DNA from: Nonomuraea sediminis
GTDB taxonomy: Bacteria > Actinomycetota > Actinomycetes > Streptosporangiales > Streptosporangiaceae
Reading direction: 5' to 3'
DNA: 64,000 bases
Assembly (NCBI RefSeq): GCF_018531495.1
Contig: NZ_JAHDTI010000006.1
Location: 186,001 to 250,000 of the forward strand
The position numbers and the translations under genes are program-made. Below are positions 33,474-42,574 of the stretch, one piece after another. The notes beneath the pieces are model-generated. The model had not been told where the DNA came from. It saw only the letters and a program-made list of their open reading frames with translations, and searched no databases. How positions within the stretch are numbered: the first letter of the stretch is position 1; each line of letters starts with the position of its first letter.

Positions 33474-34253
33474 GTGGAGCAGGTCCCAGTCGGGATAAAT
33501 CCCCATATCCCCAACGTCGCCCGGATGTACGACTACTACCTGGGCGGCAAGGACAACTTCGCCGCCGACCGCGAGGCGGCGGAGAAAGTCCTCGCGATCG
33601 TGCCCGCGACCAGGGACGCCGCGAGGGAGAACCGCGCGTTCATGCAGCGCGCGGTCCGGCATCTGGCCGGGCGGGGCATCCGGCAGTTCCTGGACATCGG
33701 CACCGGGCTGCCGACCCAGGGCAACGTGCACGAGGTGGCGGGTCCGGACGCCCACGTCGTCTACGTCGACAACGACCCGATCGTGCTGACCCATGCCCGC
33801 GCGCTGCTTGCCGGGTCGCGCAGCGGCGTGGAGGTGGTCCAGGGCGACCTGCGCGACCCGGTGGCCATCATGGACGAGGCCAAGCTGATCGACTTCTCCG
33901 AGCCGGTCGCGGTGCTGGTCGTGGCCGTGCTCCACTTCGTCCAGGACTCCGACGACCCGGCGCGGCTGATCGGGCTGCTCAAGGAGCGGATGGCGCCGGG
34001 CAGCCACCTGGTGCTCTCGCACGCCTGCCCCAACCGGCCCGCCGAGTCCGACGACATCTCCCACGTCTACGACGCGGCCACCTCCGGCATCAGGCTGCGC
34101 ACGCGGGCGGAGATCCTGCCGCTGTTCGACGGGCTCGACCTGGTCGAGCCCGGGCTGGTGAACGTGGCCGAATGGCGGCCCGACCTGGCTGAACTCGCCC
34201 CGCTGCAAGGGGTGGGCGACTACCTCCTCGGTGGCGTCGCGCTCAAGCCCTAG
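33474..34253 (+). CDS. SAM-dependent methyltransferase, DUF574 family
   Basis: 259 residues, GTG start. Shows the actinobacterial DUF574/Methyltransf_19 hallmarks PNVARMYDYYLGGKDNFAAD near the N-terminus, QFLDIGTGLPTQGNVHEVA as the SAM-binding region, and VYVDNDPIVLTHARALL. Substrate unknown; these genes are numerous in actinomycetes. It follows the kinase by 7 nt, possibly same operon, and overlaps the convergent glycosyltransferase gene by 11 nt. Confidence 0.92.
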   Translation: MEQVPVGINPHIPNVARMYDYYLGGKDNFAADREAAEKVLAIVPATRDAARENRAFMQRAVRHLAGRGIRQFLDIGTGLPTQGNVHEVAGPDAHVVYVDNDPIVLTHARALLAGSRSGVEVVQGDLRDPVAIMDEAKLIDFSEPVAVLVVAVLHFVQDSDDPARLIGLLKERMAPGSHLVLSHACPNRPAESDDISHVYDAATSGIRLRTRAEILPLFDGLDLVEPGLVNVAEWRPDLAELAPLQGVGDYLLGGVALKP

Positions 34254-35901
34254 CCGGGCACGCCCACAGGACCCAGTCGCTGCCGGTGGCGGTGGCGGTC
34301 CAGCCGTGCGCCGGTGGTCCCGAGGTGAGCGGGGTCAGCGCGCTGCACGCCCCGGCGGGCGGGGCTCCCTGGTAGCGCTCCAGCGCCGTCCACCAGACCT
34401 GGTACGTCAGCGGGACCCACACGCGCCACGAGACCCGGGTGTCCAGCGCGACCCTGCCGGGTGGCGGCGCGGGCAGCCAGCCGGGTCCGGCGGCGGGCGC
34501 GGCCTTGGGCGCGATGTCGGCCAGGAAGGCCAGGTGGACGGCGGCCACCCCGGCGGCGACCAGTGGCAGCCTGGCCCGGCGCGGCATCCACAGCGCCATC
34601 GCCGCCAGGCAGGCCAGGATCGCCAGCGCGGCGGCCGAGGCGGCGACCAGGTCGAGGTGGTCCCAGGTTCTGGTCAGGAAGTTCACCTCGGGGAAGTCGA
34701 AGGCGATGAAGTTGTAGGTGGTCAGCCGGTCCCCCGCGTACCAGGCGGCCGCTCCCCCCGCGGCCACCAGGATCCCGGCTCCCGCCAGGGTCCGCCGTAC
34801 GGCGGCGGGGCGGGGCAGGCGCAGCAGGACGATCAGGCCCGCGAGGAGCCAGGCGGCGGCGACGCAGGCGGTGTAGCGACCGTAGACGTAGTTGCCGACC
34901 CGGTGCTCGTCGGGGAGCGCGGCCGAAGAGGTGTAGGCGATGCCCAGCGTCGTCAGCAGGAGCGTGGCGGCCAGCACGCGCGGGCCGGGAAGCCCGCCCC
35001 GCCTGAGCGCGACCACGCTGGCGCCCGCCATGCCCACCCCGGCCAGGCCCCAGGTGGCGGTGACCAGGTACCAGAGCTGGCCGAGCGCGCCGGACAGCGC
35101 CCAGGCCTGGCCGTCGGCGCCGGTGAGCCGGTCGGCCAGCATTCCCGAGAGGTCGCGCACGCCATCGGGGTAGAGCGCCGCCGACACGGCCCGGTTGAGC
35201 GCCAGCCCGGCCGCGGCCACGATCCCCGCGACGGCCAGCGACTTCAGCGCGGCCGATCGCGGCACCCGGCGGGTGAGCAGCAGGGCGACGACCACGACGA
35301 CGAAGACCCCGAAGATGATCGTGCCTCGCATGTGCACCGTCGTGGCGTAGCCTGCCAGCGCTCCGGCCACGATCCCGGATCTGCCCGCCGTAAGGTCGTG
35401 GAGCGCGATCAGCCAGCCGAGCACCAGCGTCGGCAGGATCGCGTCGGTCAGCGCCAACCCGGAGAACTCCATCAGCGCGGGGCACAGCCCGGCCACGAAG
35501 GCCAGCAGCAGCGCGGGACGCGTGCCCGTCCGCAGGCGGCGCAGCGCCAGGTACGCCAGGGGGAACGCGGTGGCCGCGGCCATCGAGCCGATCGCCACCA
35601 CCAGCCGGTAGGCGGTCTCGGGGTCCGCGGTCACCCAGAACACCGGCACCAGCAGCAGCGGATATCCGCCCTGGTAGAAGGTCGAGCCGGACAGGTCGCC
35701 GCCGGGTCCGCCGGCCAGCCACCGGGCGGCGAGCAGGTAGCCGGTCTCGTCCGGGTTGGCCACCGGGCCCGTGTGGTAGCGGAACAGCCACAGCCGTACG
35801 GCCAGCTGCGCGATCCACCCGCCCACCAGGACCCAGGTCACCGATCTTCGCGGGCTGGAAGGTGCGGCGGGAGGTCTGGTGCGAACAGGTGCAAGCGTCA
35901 T
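34243..35901 (-). CDS. polytopic membrane protein, GT-C-type glycosyltransferase
   Basis: 552 residues with about 11-12 hydrophobic segments between residues 20 and 470. The first periplasmic loop carries the acidic NPDETGYLLAARW motif typical of GT-C polyprenyl-phosphate-sugar transferases (PMT/GT39/GT87-like), and the C-terminal ~90 residues are soluble. Probably transfers a sugar or mannose outside the membrane. Not in an operon with its neighbours. Confidence 0.75.
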   Translation of the reverse strand: MTLAPVRTRPPAAPSSPRRSVTWVLVGGWIAQLAVRLWLFRYHTGPVANPDETGYLLAARWLAGGPGGDLSGSTFYQGGYPLLLVPVFWVTADPETAYRLVVAIGSMAAATAFPLAYLALRRLRTGTRPALLLAFVAGLCPALMEFSGLALTDAILPTLVLGWLIALHDLTAGRSGIVAGALAGYATTVHMRGTIIFGVFVVVVVALLLTRRVPRSAALKSLAVAGIVAAAGLALNRAVSAALYPDGVRDLSGMLADRLTGADGQAWALSGALGQLWYLVTATWGLAGVGMAGASVVALRRGGLPGPRVLAATLLLTTLGIAYTSSAALPDEHRVGNYVYGRYTACVAAAWLLAGLIVLLRLPRPAAVRRTLAGAGILVAAGGAAAWYAGDRLTTYNFIAFDFPEVNFLTRTWDHLDLVAASAAALAILACLAAMALWMPRRARLPLVAAGVAAVHLAFLADIAPKAAPAAGPGWLPAPPPGRVALDTRVSWRVWVPLTYQVWWTALERYQGAPPAGACSALTPLTSGPPAHGWTATATGSDWVLWACPARA

Positions 35902-36014
35902 CGGTCCCCCTGATCCATCTGCTGGAGCAGGAAGTCCACCAATGTCGGCATAACTCGGCCGTCACCCGAAACGGTTATGCGGACGTTAGGGCTGGAATCC
36001 CGGCGTAGAACTGA

Positions 36015-36038
36015 TACGCTCCCAAGCGAGCGCTTGGT
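36015..36038. promoter_or_regulatory. KstR2-like box and -10 upstream of the LLM-ligase operon
   Basis: AGCGAGCGCTTGGT (36025-36038) matches AnCAAGnnCTTGnT with one mismatch. It overlaps a perfect inverted repeat CCAAGCG-AG-CGCTTGG (36022-36037), so it belongs to both palindrome classes in the window. A TACGCT -10 candidate is at 36015-36020, placing the operator over the transcription start. GAGAGG precedes the ATG at 36059. Confidence 0.65.
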
Positions 36039-36058
36039 CACATCGAGAGGCTGCCCGC

Positions 36059-37111
36059 ATGAAGTTCTCGACCTTCCACCTGTTCCATCGGTCCGACGGC
36101 CAGAGCTTCAAGGAGGTCTACGACTACCACCTTGAGCTCATCGAGCTGGCCGAGGAACTGGGGTTCGACGGGGTACGGCTGGCCGAGCACCACTTCCGTG
36201 ACTACGGGGTCGTGCCGAACCTGTTCACGCTGCTGGCGCACGCGGCTGCCAGGACGTCGCGGATCAGGCTGGGCACCGGGATCGTCGTGCTGCCGTTGCA
36301 CAACCCGGTCCACGTGGCCGAGGAGGCCGCGATGGTGGACCTGCTGTCCGGCGGGCGGCTCGACCTGGGGATCGGACGCGGGTACCAGAGCTTCGAGTTC
36401 GAGGGGTTCGGCATCGACCTGGCCGAGGCCCGCGACCGCTTCAACGAGGCGCTCGAGGTGATACTCGGGCTGTGGACGCAGGACGTCTTCCAGCACGAGG
36501 GCAAGTTCTACAAGACCGGCGCCGAGGTCTCGCTCGTCCCCCGCCCGCTGCAGGACCCGCACCCGCCGCTGCACGTGGCCGCCGTCTCCCCCGAGACCGT
36601 GACCATGTACGCCGAGCGCGGCCTGCCCATCCTGGCCGACCCCGCCGCCACGTTCCGCAAGGTCGTCAACGCGGCCAAGACGTGGAACGAGCTGTCACCC
36701 AAGCCCGGCGAACTGGTCGTGGCCCGCACCGTCTACGTGGCTCCGACGTTGGAGCAGGCGCGCGAGGACCTGGCCAGGTTCGAGGCGATGTTCGACAGGT
36801 CGCGGATCTTCAACGACAAGAGCTCGCCGATCGACCCGAAGACCGGGCGCGCCGCCCAGGGCTTCGAGTACTACCAGGACCGCTACCTGAAGGGCGGTTC
36901 CGTCTCCGCCGACTTCCGCTGGGAGCAACTGGAGGTGATCGGCGATCCTGAGCGCGTCATCGAGCAGATCTCGCTGCTGCGCGACGCCGGGTTCGCCAAC
37001 CTGCTCTGCGACTTCGGCAGCACGCGGCCGCTGCCGCTGGAGGAGATGAAGCGGGTCATGCGATTCTTCGCCCGTGAGGTCATGCCCGCATTCCAGAGGG
37101 AGGTTCGATGA
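36059..37111 (+). CDS. LLM-class flavin/F420-dependent oxidoreductase
   Basis: 350 residues, bacterial-luciferase TIM barrel. LAEELGFDGVRLAEHHFRDYG, ARTSRIRLGTGIVVLPLHNP and LSGGRLDLGIGRGYQSFEF are typical of this group, which uses FMNH2 or F420 for monooxygenation or hydride transfer. It overlaps the CoA-ligase gene by 4 nt, and the operon has a KstR2-like box upstream, so it should act on a lipid or steroid intermediate. Confidence 0.88.
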   Translation: MKFSTFHLFHRSDGQSFKEVYDYHLELIELAEELGFDGVRLAEHHFRDYGVVPNLFTLLAHAAARTSRIRLGTGIVVLPLHNPVHVAEEAAMVDLLSGGRLDLGIGRGYQSFEFEGFGIDLAEARDRFNEALEVILGLWTQDVFQHEGKFYKTGAEVSLVPRPLQDPHPPLHVAAVSPETVTMYAERGLPILADPAATFRKVVNAAKTWNELSPKPGELVVARTVYVAPTLEQAREDLARFEAMFDRSRIFNDKSSPIDPKTGRAAQGFEYYQDRYLKGGSVSADFRWEQLEVIGDPERVIEQISLLRDAGFANLLCDFGSTRPLPLEEMKRVMRFFAREVMPAFQREVR

Positions 37112-38565
37112 TCCACTCGTTGACACTCTCCGATGTCCTGGCCGAGCACGCCCGTAGCCGCCCGCAGGTCACCGCGGTCGTGGACGGCCAGGTGCGGCTC
37201 ACCTACCCGGAGCTCGACGAGCGCGTGTCCCGGCTGGCCGACGCCCTGGCAGGGCGCGGCGTCACGGCCGGGGAGCGGGTGCTGTGGGTGGGACAGAACT
37301 CGCATGCCGTACTCGAGCTGCTGCTGGCCTGCTCGCGGCTGGGGGCGATCTTCTGCCCGGCCAACTGGCGGCAGTCCGCCCAGGAGCTCCGGTTCATCGT
37401 GGACGACCTGACGCCGCGCGTGGTGTTCTGCTCGCCTGATTCGGCTGCCGAGGAGTCCTGGATAACGGACTACGCGGGCTTCGTCGCGGGCGGCTCCGTG
37501 CGGGACTTCCCGCCGGTGGACGACGCCTCGCCCACGCTGGCGCTCTACACGGCCGCCTTCGACGGGCACCCTCATGCCGCCCTGCTCAGCAGCGCGGCCC
37601 TGGTCGCGCACAGCGCTTCCCTGCTGGTGGTGCGGCAGATGGAGCCCGGGTTCACCTTCCTGAACAGCGGGCCGCTGTTCCACGTGGGCACCATGATGTT
37701 CTGCCTGGCCACGCTGCAGATCGGCGGGACGAACGTGATCATGCCCGCCTTCGACGCCGAGGAGCTGTGCCGGCTGGTCGACGCGGAGAAGGTCACGCAG
37801 GCCTTCCTGTTCGGCCAGATGATCGACGCGGTGGTGGCGGCCAACGCCGGAGGGAAGTACGACCTGTCGTCACTGCGGTTCGTGGCACACTCTCCCGAGT
37901 GGGACGCGATGATCACGGTGGACGACTCGCCGTGGTGCCGGTCCAAGATGGGCGGGTACGGTCAGACCGAGGTGGGCGGGATGCTCACCTTCCTGGGGCT
38001 CGCGCCCGGGGGTGCCGGGTTCGCCGGGCGGCCCTCTCCCCTGGTCCAGGTCCGCATCCTCGCCCCCGACGGCACCGAGGTCCCGGTGGGCGAGGTGGGG
38101 GAGATCTGCGCCCGCGGCAAATCCCTTTTCACCGGATATTTCGCCCGTCCCGACTTAAATGCGGCTAAGTTCGCCCACGGGTGGCACCACACCGGGGACC
38201 TCGGGCGCCGTGAGCCCGACGGCACGCTCACGTTCATCGGCCCCAAGCTCCGCATGATCAAGTCGGGCGCGGAGAACATCTACCCGGCGGAGGTCGAACG
38301 CGCCCTCAAGTCCCACCCCGCCGTCACGGACGCCGCCGTCATCGGCGTCCCCGACGCGAAGTGGCACCAGTCAGTCAAAGCCATCGTCGTCACCTCCTCA
38401 GAGGTAACCCCGGACGCCTTGCTCGCCCACGTCCAATCCCAGATCGCCTCCTACAAAAAACCCCGAGACATCGTCTTCGTCCCCGAGATCCCCAAAAAGG
38501 GCTTCACCCCCGACTACGACACCCTCGACACCACCCACGGCGGCGGCAACTACCCCGGCACCTGA
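37108..38565 (+). CDS. AMP-forming acyl-CoA ligase (FadD-like) with a degenerate P-loop
   Basis: 485 residues, ANL superfamily. Adenylation features: GGYGQTEVGGM, TGDLGRREPDGTLTFIGPK and RMIKSGAENIYPAEVERAL are intact. The A3 phosphate loop, normally YTSGTTGxPKG, reads LYTAAFDGHPHAALLS (about residue 145-160). The C-terminal Lys region is PKKGFTPDYD instead of the usual GKxxR. Several steroid-type FadDs vary in this loop, so the enzyme may still be active. Coupled to the LLM gene; its end overlaps the convergent SMP-30 gene by 16 nt. Confidence 0.85.
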   Translation: MIHSLTLSDVLAEHARSRPQVTAVVDGQVRLTYPELDERVSRLADALAGRGVTAGERVLWVGQNSHAVLELLLACSRLGAIFCPANWRQSAQELRFIVDDLTPRVVFCSPDSAAEESWITDYAGFVAGGSVRDFPPVDDASPTLALYTAAFDGHPHAALLSSAALVAHSASLLVVRQMEPGFTFLNSGPLFHVGTMMFCLATLQIGGTNVIMPAFDAEELCRLVDAEKVTQAFLFGQMIDAVVAANAGGKYDLSSLRFVAHSPEWDAMITVDDSPWCRSKMGGYGQTEVGGMLTFLGLAPGGAGFAGRPSPLVQVRILAPDGTEVPVGEVGEICARGKSLFTGYFARPDLNAAKFAHGWHHTGDLGRREPDGTLTFIGPKLRMIKSGAENIYPAEVERALKSHPAVTDAAVIGVPDAKWHQSVKAIVVTSSEVTPDALLAHVQSQIASYKKPRDIVFVPEIPKKGFTPDYDTLDTTHGGGNYPGT

Positions 38566-39434
38566 CCTGCCCGGGTGGTGAGGACCTGGCCGGTGGGTGG
38601 GCCGCCGAACATGTCGGTGGGGTTCCAGACGGCGGCCAGGATGAAGAGGGTTCGGCCGTCGGGGCCGCCGAGCATGCAGGCGAACGGGCTTCTGTCCAGG
38701 TCCACGCGCTGGAGGATCTCGCCGCCCTCCTGGACCCGGACGCACGTGGGGCCGCCGGTGGAGGTCCAGATGGCGCCCGACTCGTCCATGGTGATGCCGT
38801 CGGGGCCCAGGCCCTCCGCCCAGGTGCGGCGGTTGGAGAGCGTGCCGTCCTCGGCCACGTCGAAGGCCGTGAGCCTGCCGGCGAACGACTCCGCGATGAT
38901 CAGCGTGCCGTTGTCCGGTGAGACGACCATGCCGTTGGGGAAGGCGATCCCCTCGGCCACCACGCTCGCCCGCCCGTCGGGGGTGATGAGGGCGATGTAC
39001 CCGGGCACGAAGTCGGGGCGCTCGTGCAGCGGCACGTCCATCGGCTCGCGCCGGACGTTCTCCAGGAAGGCCGGGAAGTCGAAGTCGGCGCCGTTGACGT
39101 AGACGTTGCCCCGGCCGTCGACGACGATCTCGTTGAAGCCGCTCGGCAGGCCACTCAGATCGGCGTGCGGCACGATGCTGCCGTCGGGCTCCCGCCTCAG
39201 CAGCCGCCCTCCGGCGTTCGGGTTGGCGGGCACGATCAGCATCCGCCCGTCGGGCAGCCACTCGATCGAGTGCGGGCTGATGTCCGGGTCGCGCAGGACG
39301 ACCTCGCTCTTGCCGTCCATGTCCACGGCGACGATCTCGTGCGCACCCCAGTTGCAGAACCACAGCCTGCCGTCGTGCCACCTCGGCGACTCACCGATGT
39401 TCAGCCCGTCCAGCAACACCTTCGTCTCGGACAT
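38550..39434 (-). CDS. SMP-30/gluconolactonase-family lactonase
   Basis: 294 residues from the ATG at 39434, which has GGAGG 5 nt upstream. Six-bladed propeller. The metal-site residues expected for the family are visible in NIGESPRWHDGRLWF (Glu), LPSGFNEIVVDGRGNVYVNG (Asn, Asp) and EGIAFPNGMVVSPDN. It should hydrolyse a sugar or fatty lactone using a divalent metal. No operon partner; convergent with the acyl-CoA ligase. Confidence 0.85.
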   Translation of the reverse strand: MSETKVLLDGLNIGESPRWHDGRLWFCNWGAHEIVAVDMDGKSEVVLRDPDISPHSIEWLPDGRMLIVPANPNAGGRLLRREPDGSIVPHADLSGLPSGFNEIVVDGRGNVYVNGADFDFPAFLENVRREPMDVPLHERPDFVPGYIALITPDGRASVVAEGIAFPNGMVVSPDNGTLIIAESFAGRLTAFDVAEDGTLSNRRTWAEGLGPDGITMDESGAIWTSTGGPTCVRVQEGGEILQRVDLDRSPFACMLGGPDGRTLFILAAVWNPTDMFGGPPTGQVLTTRAGQVPG

Positions 39435-39499
39435 CGTTCCTCCTCGATCTCGCTTCCTCACCCCCTACACGAACCACCCCCACCCACATCGACACCCCT

Positions 39500-39985
39500 C
39501 CCAAAATTCCTCCCTGTACGGCAAGCCACCCCACCCCGGGAACCCCGCGCTGAGCCCCACCCGAGCCACGGCACGCCAGGCACAGCTGCCCGGGAGATCA
39601 ACCGCCTCGCCAGTGCCCCGGGTCCCCGCCGTACGAGGGCGCCGACCACCGCCGTACACCCTCTCGCCGACCCGGCGCCCGGCGGCGAACGCGGCGTCGC
39701 CTGCCCTCCTCACCCCACCCGAGCCGTGGCACGGCACGGCACGGGTGCCCGCATCCTCGTACGTCAGCCACCCACCTCCGCCCGATGTCCGGTGCCCGCC
39801 GTACGAGGGCGTCGACCACCGCCGTACACCCTCTCGCCGACCCGGCGCCCGGAGGGGAAACGCGGCGTCGCCCGCCCTCCGACGCCTCACCCGGGCCGCG
39901 GCGCGGCAAGTAGAGGTGCCCATCCGGGCTCGTGCGTCAACCGTCGCCGCCCGACGTCGGGTGCCTGCCGTACGAGGGCCGCAAG
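39500..39985. repeat. 170-bp tandem repeat between the lactonase and TetR genes
   Basis: The sequence CCGCCGTACGAGGGCG and the following CGACCACCGCCGTACACCCT recur with a period of 170 then 169 bp (anchor starts near 39622, 39792 and 39961; the third copy is short). The left end also contains CTGTACGGCAAGCCACCCC, the reverse complement of a motif at about 45272-45291. The 552-bp gap 39435-39986 has no convincing gene. Confidence 0.75.
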
Positions 39986-39986
39986 G

Positions 39987-40559
39987 CTAGAGGGGGAAGC
40001 CGGATTCGAGGGCGGACAGGGCGTGGTCCAGTTCGGTGGGGCCGTCGAAGTTGGGGTCGCGGACCCAGTCGAACCAGACGGCCATGATGACGCCTGCGAT
40101 CGCCCCCGTGATGTTGCGGATCTGGGGGTCGTCGGTGGGTTTGCCCGCGCGGGTGGCAAGGAGGTCCCGGAGGGTGGCCAGGGCTTGGGTGATGTTGTCG
40201 AGGTTGGCCGCCCAGAGTTCGGGGACGGTGAAGACCAGGCGTTCGATCTCCAGGCCCGCGGCTCGTTCCTCGGGGGTGCGCTGGGCGTTGACCTCGCGCA
40301 TGGCCAGCCGGACCGCTTCGATGGGCCCCACGTCGGCGGGGACCGCGGCGAGCGCCTCCACGAACGGCGGGAAGTCGTCCATCACCACGAGGTCCTCTTT
40401 GGTGCGGAAGTAGCGGAACACGGTGCTCGGCGCCACCTCCGCGGCCTCCGCGATCTGCTCGACCGTCGTGGCGGCGAAGCCCTGGTCGCGGAAGAGCCGC
40501 AGCGCCTCGCGCTGGATCAGCACCCGCGTCTTCGCCTTCTTGCGTTCCCGGAGACTCAT
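39987..40559 (-). CDS. TetR-family regulator of the P450 gene
   Basis: 190 residues from ATG 40559 (MSLRERKKAKTRVLIQREAL); an in-frame ATG 9 codons upstream is possible. The helix-turn-helix AATTVEQIAEAAEVAPSTVF is followed by RYFRTKEDLVVMDDF. It is divergent from the P450 gene across about 56 bp that hold a single inverted repeat, so it probably represses the P450 and itself. Confidence 0.87.
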   Translation of the reverse strand: MSLRERKKAKTRVLIQREALRLFRDQGFAATTVEQIAEAAEVAPSTVFRYFRTKEDLVVMDDFPPFVEALAAVPADVGPIEAVRLAMREVNAQRTPEERAAGLEIERLVFTVPELWAANLDNITQALATLRDLLATRAGKPTDDPQIRNITGAIAGVIMAVWFDWVRDPNFDGPTELDHALSALESGFPL

Positions 40560-40594
40560 GCACTGATTCTGCACCATGCTAGTCAACTCGCAAA

Positions 40595-40610
40595 TGAGAG
40601 CGTACTCTCA
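40595..40610. promoter_or_regulatory. TetR operator between the tetR and P450 genes
   Basis: TGAGAG-CGTA-CTCTCA, a perfect inverted repeat with 6-nt arms, lies 5 bp upstream of the P450 ATG. The typical TetR operator location suggests direct steric block of the P450 promoter. Confidence 0.7.
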
Positions 40611-40615
40611 AAATC

Positions 40616-41701
40616 ATGCGACGTATCCGATCCGCCGACGGGCACCTCGGCTGGCTAGCCACCACGCACGCCGAGGTCCGCACCGTGCTCGGCGACCCCC
40701 GCTTCTCCGCCCGCCAGGAGCTCAAGCACCCCTTGCGGCAGGCCGTACGCCCCAACGACGCCAGGGAGCCCGCCGCGCCGGGCTGGTTCCCCGGCATGGA
40801 CGCGCCCGAGCACACCCGTTACCGGCGCATGGTGCACGCCCAGTTCAGCCCGCGCCGCATGCGGCAGCTCGAACCCCGCATCCGCGAGATCACCCAGGAA
40901 CGACTGAACGCGATGAAGGGCCCCACCGCCGACCTGATCAGGGAGTTCGCGCTGCCGATCCCTTCGCTGGTGATCTGCGAGCTGCTCGGCGTGCCGTACG
41001 GCGACCATGAGTTCTTCGAGGAGCAGACGGCGCTGATCGCCCGCCTCGACCCGCGCGCGCAAGAGGCGCTGGGCGCGCTCGGGAAGTACCTGGGCGAGCT
41101 GGTCGCGAGCAAGCGCGACCAGCCGGGCGACGACCTGGTCAGCGGGCTGATCAAGGAGGGCGAGCTCAGCGACGAGGAGCTGGTCAACATCGCCCTGCTG
41201 CTGCTCGTGGCCGGGCACGAGACCACCGCGAACATGATCGGCCTGGGCGTCCTGACGCTGCTGGAGGAACCGGCCTGCATCGAGGCTCTCAGGCGGGACC
41301 CGGGCGCGGCGGTCGAGGAGCTGCTGCGCCGGCTGTCGATCGTGGGGACCATCAGCCGGGCGGCGCTCGAGGACGTCGAGGTCGAGGGCACGCTGGTCGG
41401 CGCGGGCGACACGGTGACGCTCGACCTCATGGCCGCCAACCACGACGCCGCCGTGTTCGACGAGCCCGACCGGCTCGTGCTGGACCGTGAGGAGGCCAGG
41501 CTGCAGCTGGCCTTCGCGCACGGCCCACACCTGTGCCTGGGGCACCACCTGGCCAGGCTGGAGATGCGCATCGCCTACCTGGCGCTGTTCGACCGCTTCC
41601 CCGGCTTGCGGGTGGCCGCGCCGTACGAGGATCTGGTGTTCAAGCAGGGCGCCGTCCGCGGCCTGGTCGAGCTGCCGGTCACAGGATTGCGAGCGGGTTG
41701 A
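40616..41701 (+). CDS. cytochrome P450 with a short N-terminus
   Basis: 361 residues. I-helix LLLVAGHETTANMIG, ExxR in VEELLRR-type context, and heme loop FAHGPHLCLGHHLARLEM with the thiolate Cys. It starts at what is usually about residue 40 of a bacterial class-I P450 (MRRIRSADGHLGWLATTHAE), because an in-frame stop lies 21 nt upstream; the A-helix and first proline-rich segment are missing. No ferredoxin is adjacent. Its end overlaps the convergent cyclase-family gene by 23 nt. Confidence 0.9.
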   Translation: MRRIRSADGHLGWLATTHAEVRTVLGDPRFSARQELKHPLRQAVRPNDAREPAAPGWFPGMDAPEHTRYRRMVHAQFSPRRMRQLEPRIREITQERLNAMKGPTADLIREFALPIPSLVICELLGVPYGDHEFFEEQTALIARLDPRAQEALGALGKYLGELVASKRDQPGDDLVSGLIKEGELSDEELVNIALLLLVAGHETTANMIGLGVLTLLEEPACIEALRRDPGAAVEELLRRLSIVGTISRAALEDVEVEGTLVGAGDTVTLDLMAANHDAAVFDEPDRLVLDREEARLQLAFAHGPHLCLGHHLARLEMRIAYLALFDRFPGLRVAAPYEDLVFKQGAVRGLVELPVTGLRAG

Positions 41702-42563
41702 CGGCGCTGCCGGTGCCGCCCTGGATCCGCAGCGGCGCCGCCACGAAGACGAAGTCCGTACGGCCGGCCGCGGCGAGCTCCTCCAGCCACAGCATCTCGA
41801 CGAGGTGGATGCCGTGGCGGTGCAGCAGGATCAGGTGGAGGTCGTCGTCCAGGTCCTCGTCGGAGAGCTGGTTCTCGTTCAGCCCCTCGATGGCGGCGTT
41901 GTCGCAGGCCACGAGCGAGACGTCGTGGCGGGCGAGCCAGCGTCCGGCGTCGGCGGACAGGCCCGGCTGGCCCGGTGAGCTGTCCCACACCGTGGGCCAG
42001 CCGGTGCGGATGACGACCGCGTCGCCGGGTTCGGGCTCGGCGATGTCGGCCAGGGTCTCGGCGGTGATGCGGTGGTCGGCGGGCAGATGGTCGACCCCGA
42101 AATATCCGGCCACGTCGTAGAAGACGCCTCGGGCCACCACGCCGCCCACCCGCTCGATCCCGCACCGGGCGGCGCCGTGGGAGCGGACCCGGGCGGCCGG
42201 GTGGCCGTTGTAGATCTCCTCGCCCGACCACATGTGGCACAGCGCGTCCATGTGCGTGGTCGTGCCGTGGGCGCTGACGATCAGCACGTCGTCGGCCATC
42301 CGCAGCCCGGGCCCCACCGGGCGGGCGCCCGCCGCGTAGTCGCCGCCGTCGACCGACATGAAGTGCTGCGGCGCGGGGCGCCCCGCGAGCCGCGGGGCGC
42401 CCTTGACCGGCATCGACAGGCTGAGCACCTGCCCGGTCCTGGCGGCGCCGAGCGCCCGCAGCACGACGTCGGGGGTCAGCAGGTTGAGCGTCCCGCGCTG
42501 ATCCTCTGGGCCGAAGCGGCCCCAGTTGTTAGGCTCGGCAACCAAGTAAGCGCTTCCTTTCAC
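41679..42563 (-). CDS. cyclase/metal-dependent hydrolase (KynB-like, PF04199)
   Basis: 294 residues. Metal-binding HGTTTHMDALCHMW motif around residue 100, NNWGRFGPEDQRGTLNLLTP near the N-terminus and GDAVVIRTGWPTVW, all of the cyclase/formamidase family. Such enzymes hydrolyse cyclic amides or lactones or ring-cleavage products. Start uncertain: ATG 42563 or a TTG at 42545 with an AAAGGAA-type ribosome site. Shares the operator region 42545-42558 with the divergent esterase gene. Confidence 0.8.
   Translation of the reverse strand: MKGSAYLVAEPNNWGRFGPEDQRGTLNLLTPDVVLRALGAARTGQVLSLSMPVKGAPRLAGRPAPQHFMSVDGGDYAAGARPVGPGLRMADDVLIVSAHGTTTHMDALCHMWSGEEIYNGHPAARVRSHGAARCGIERVGGVVARGVFYDVAGYFGVDHLPADHRITAETLADIAEPEPGDAVVIRTGWPTVWDSSPGQPGLSADAGRWLARHDVSLVACDNAAIEGLNENQLSDEDLDDDLHLILLHRHGIHLVEMLWLEELAAAGRTDFVFVAAPLRIQGGTGSAVNPLAIL
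42545..42558. promoter_or_regulatory. weak KstR2-like box between the cyclase and esterase genes
   Basis: AGTAAGCGCTTCCT has two mismatches to AnCAAGnnCTTGnT but keeps the AAGCGCTT core. It overlaps the proposed 5-prime end of the cyclase gene and lies 17 bp before the serine-hydrolase ATG. Confidence 0.45.
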
Positions 42564-42574
42564 GCGGAGGGTCC

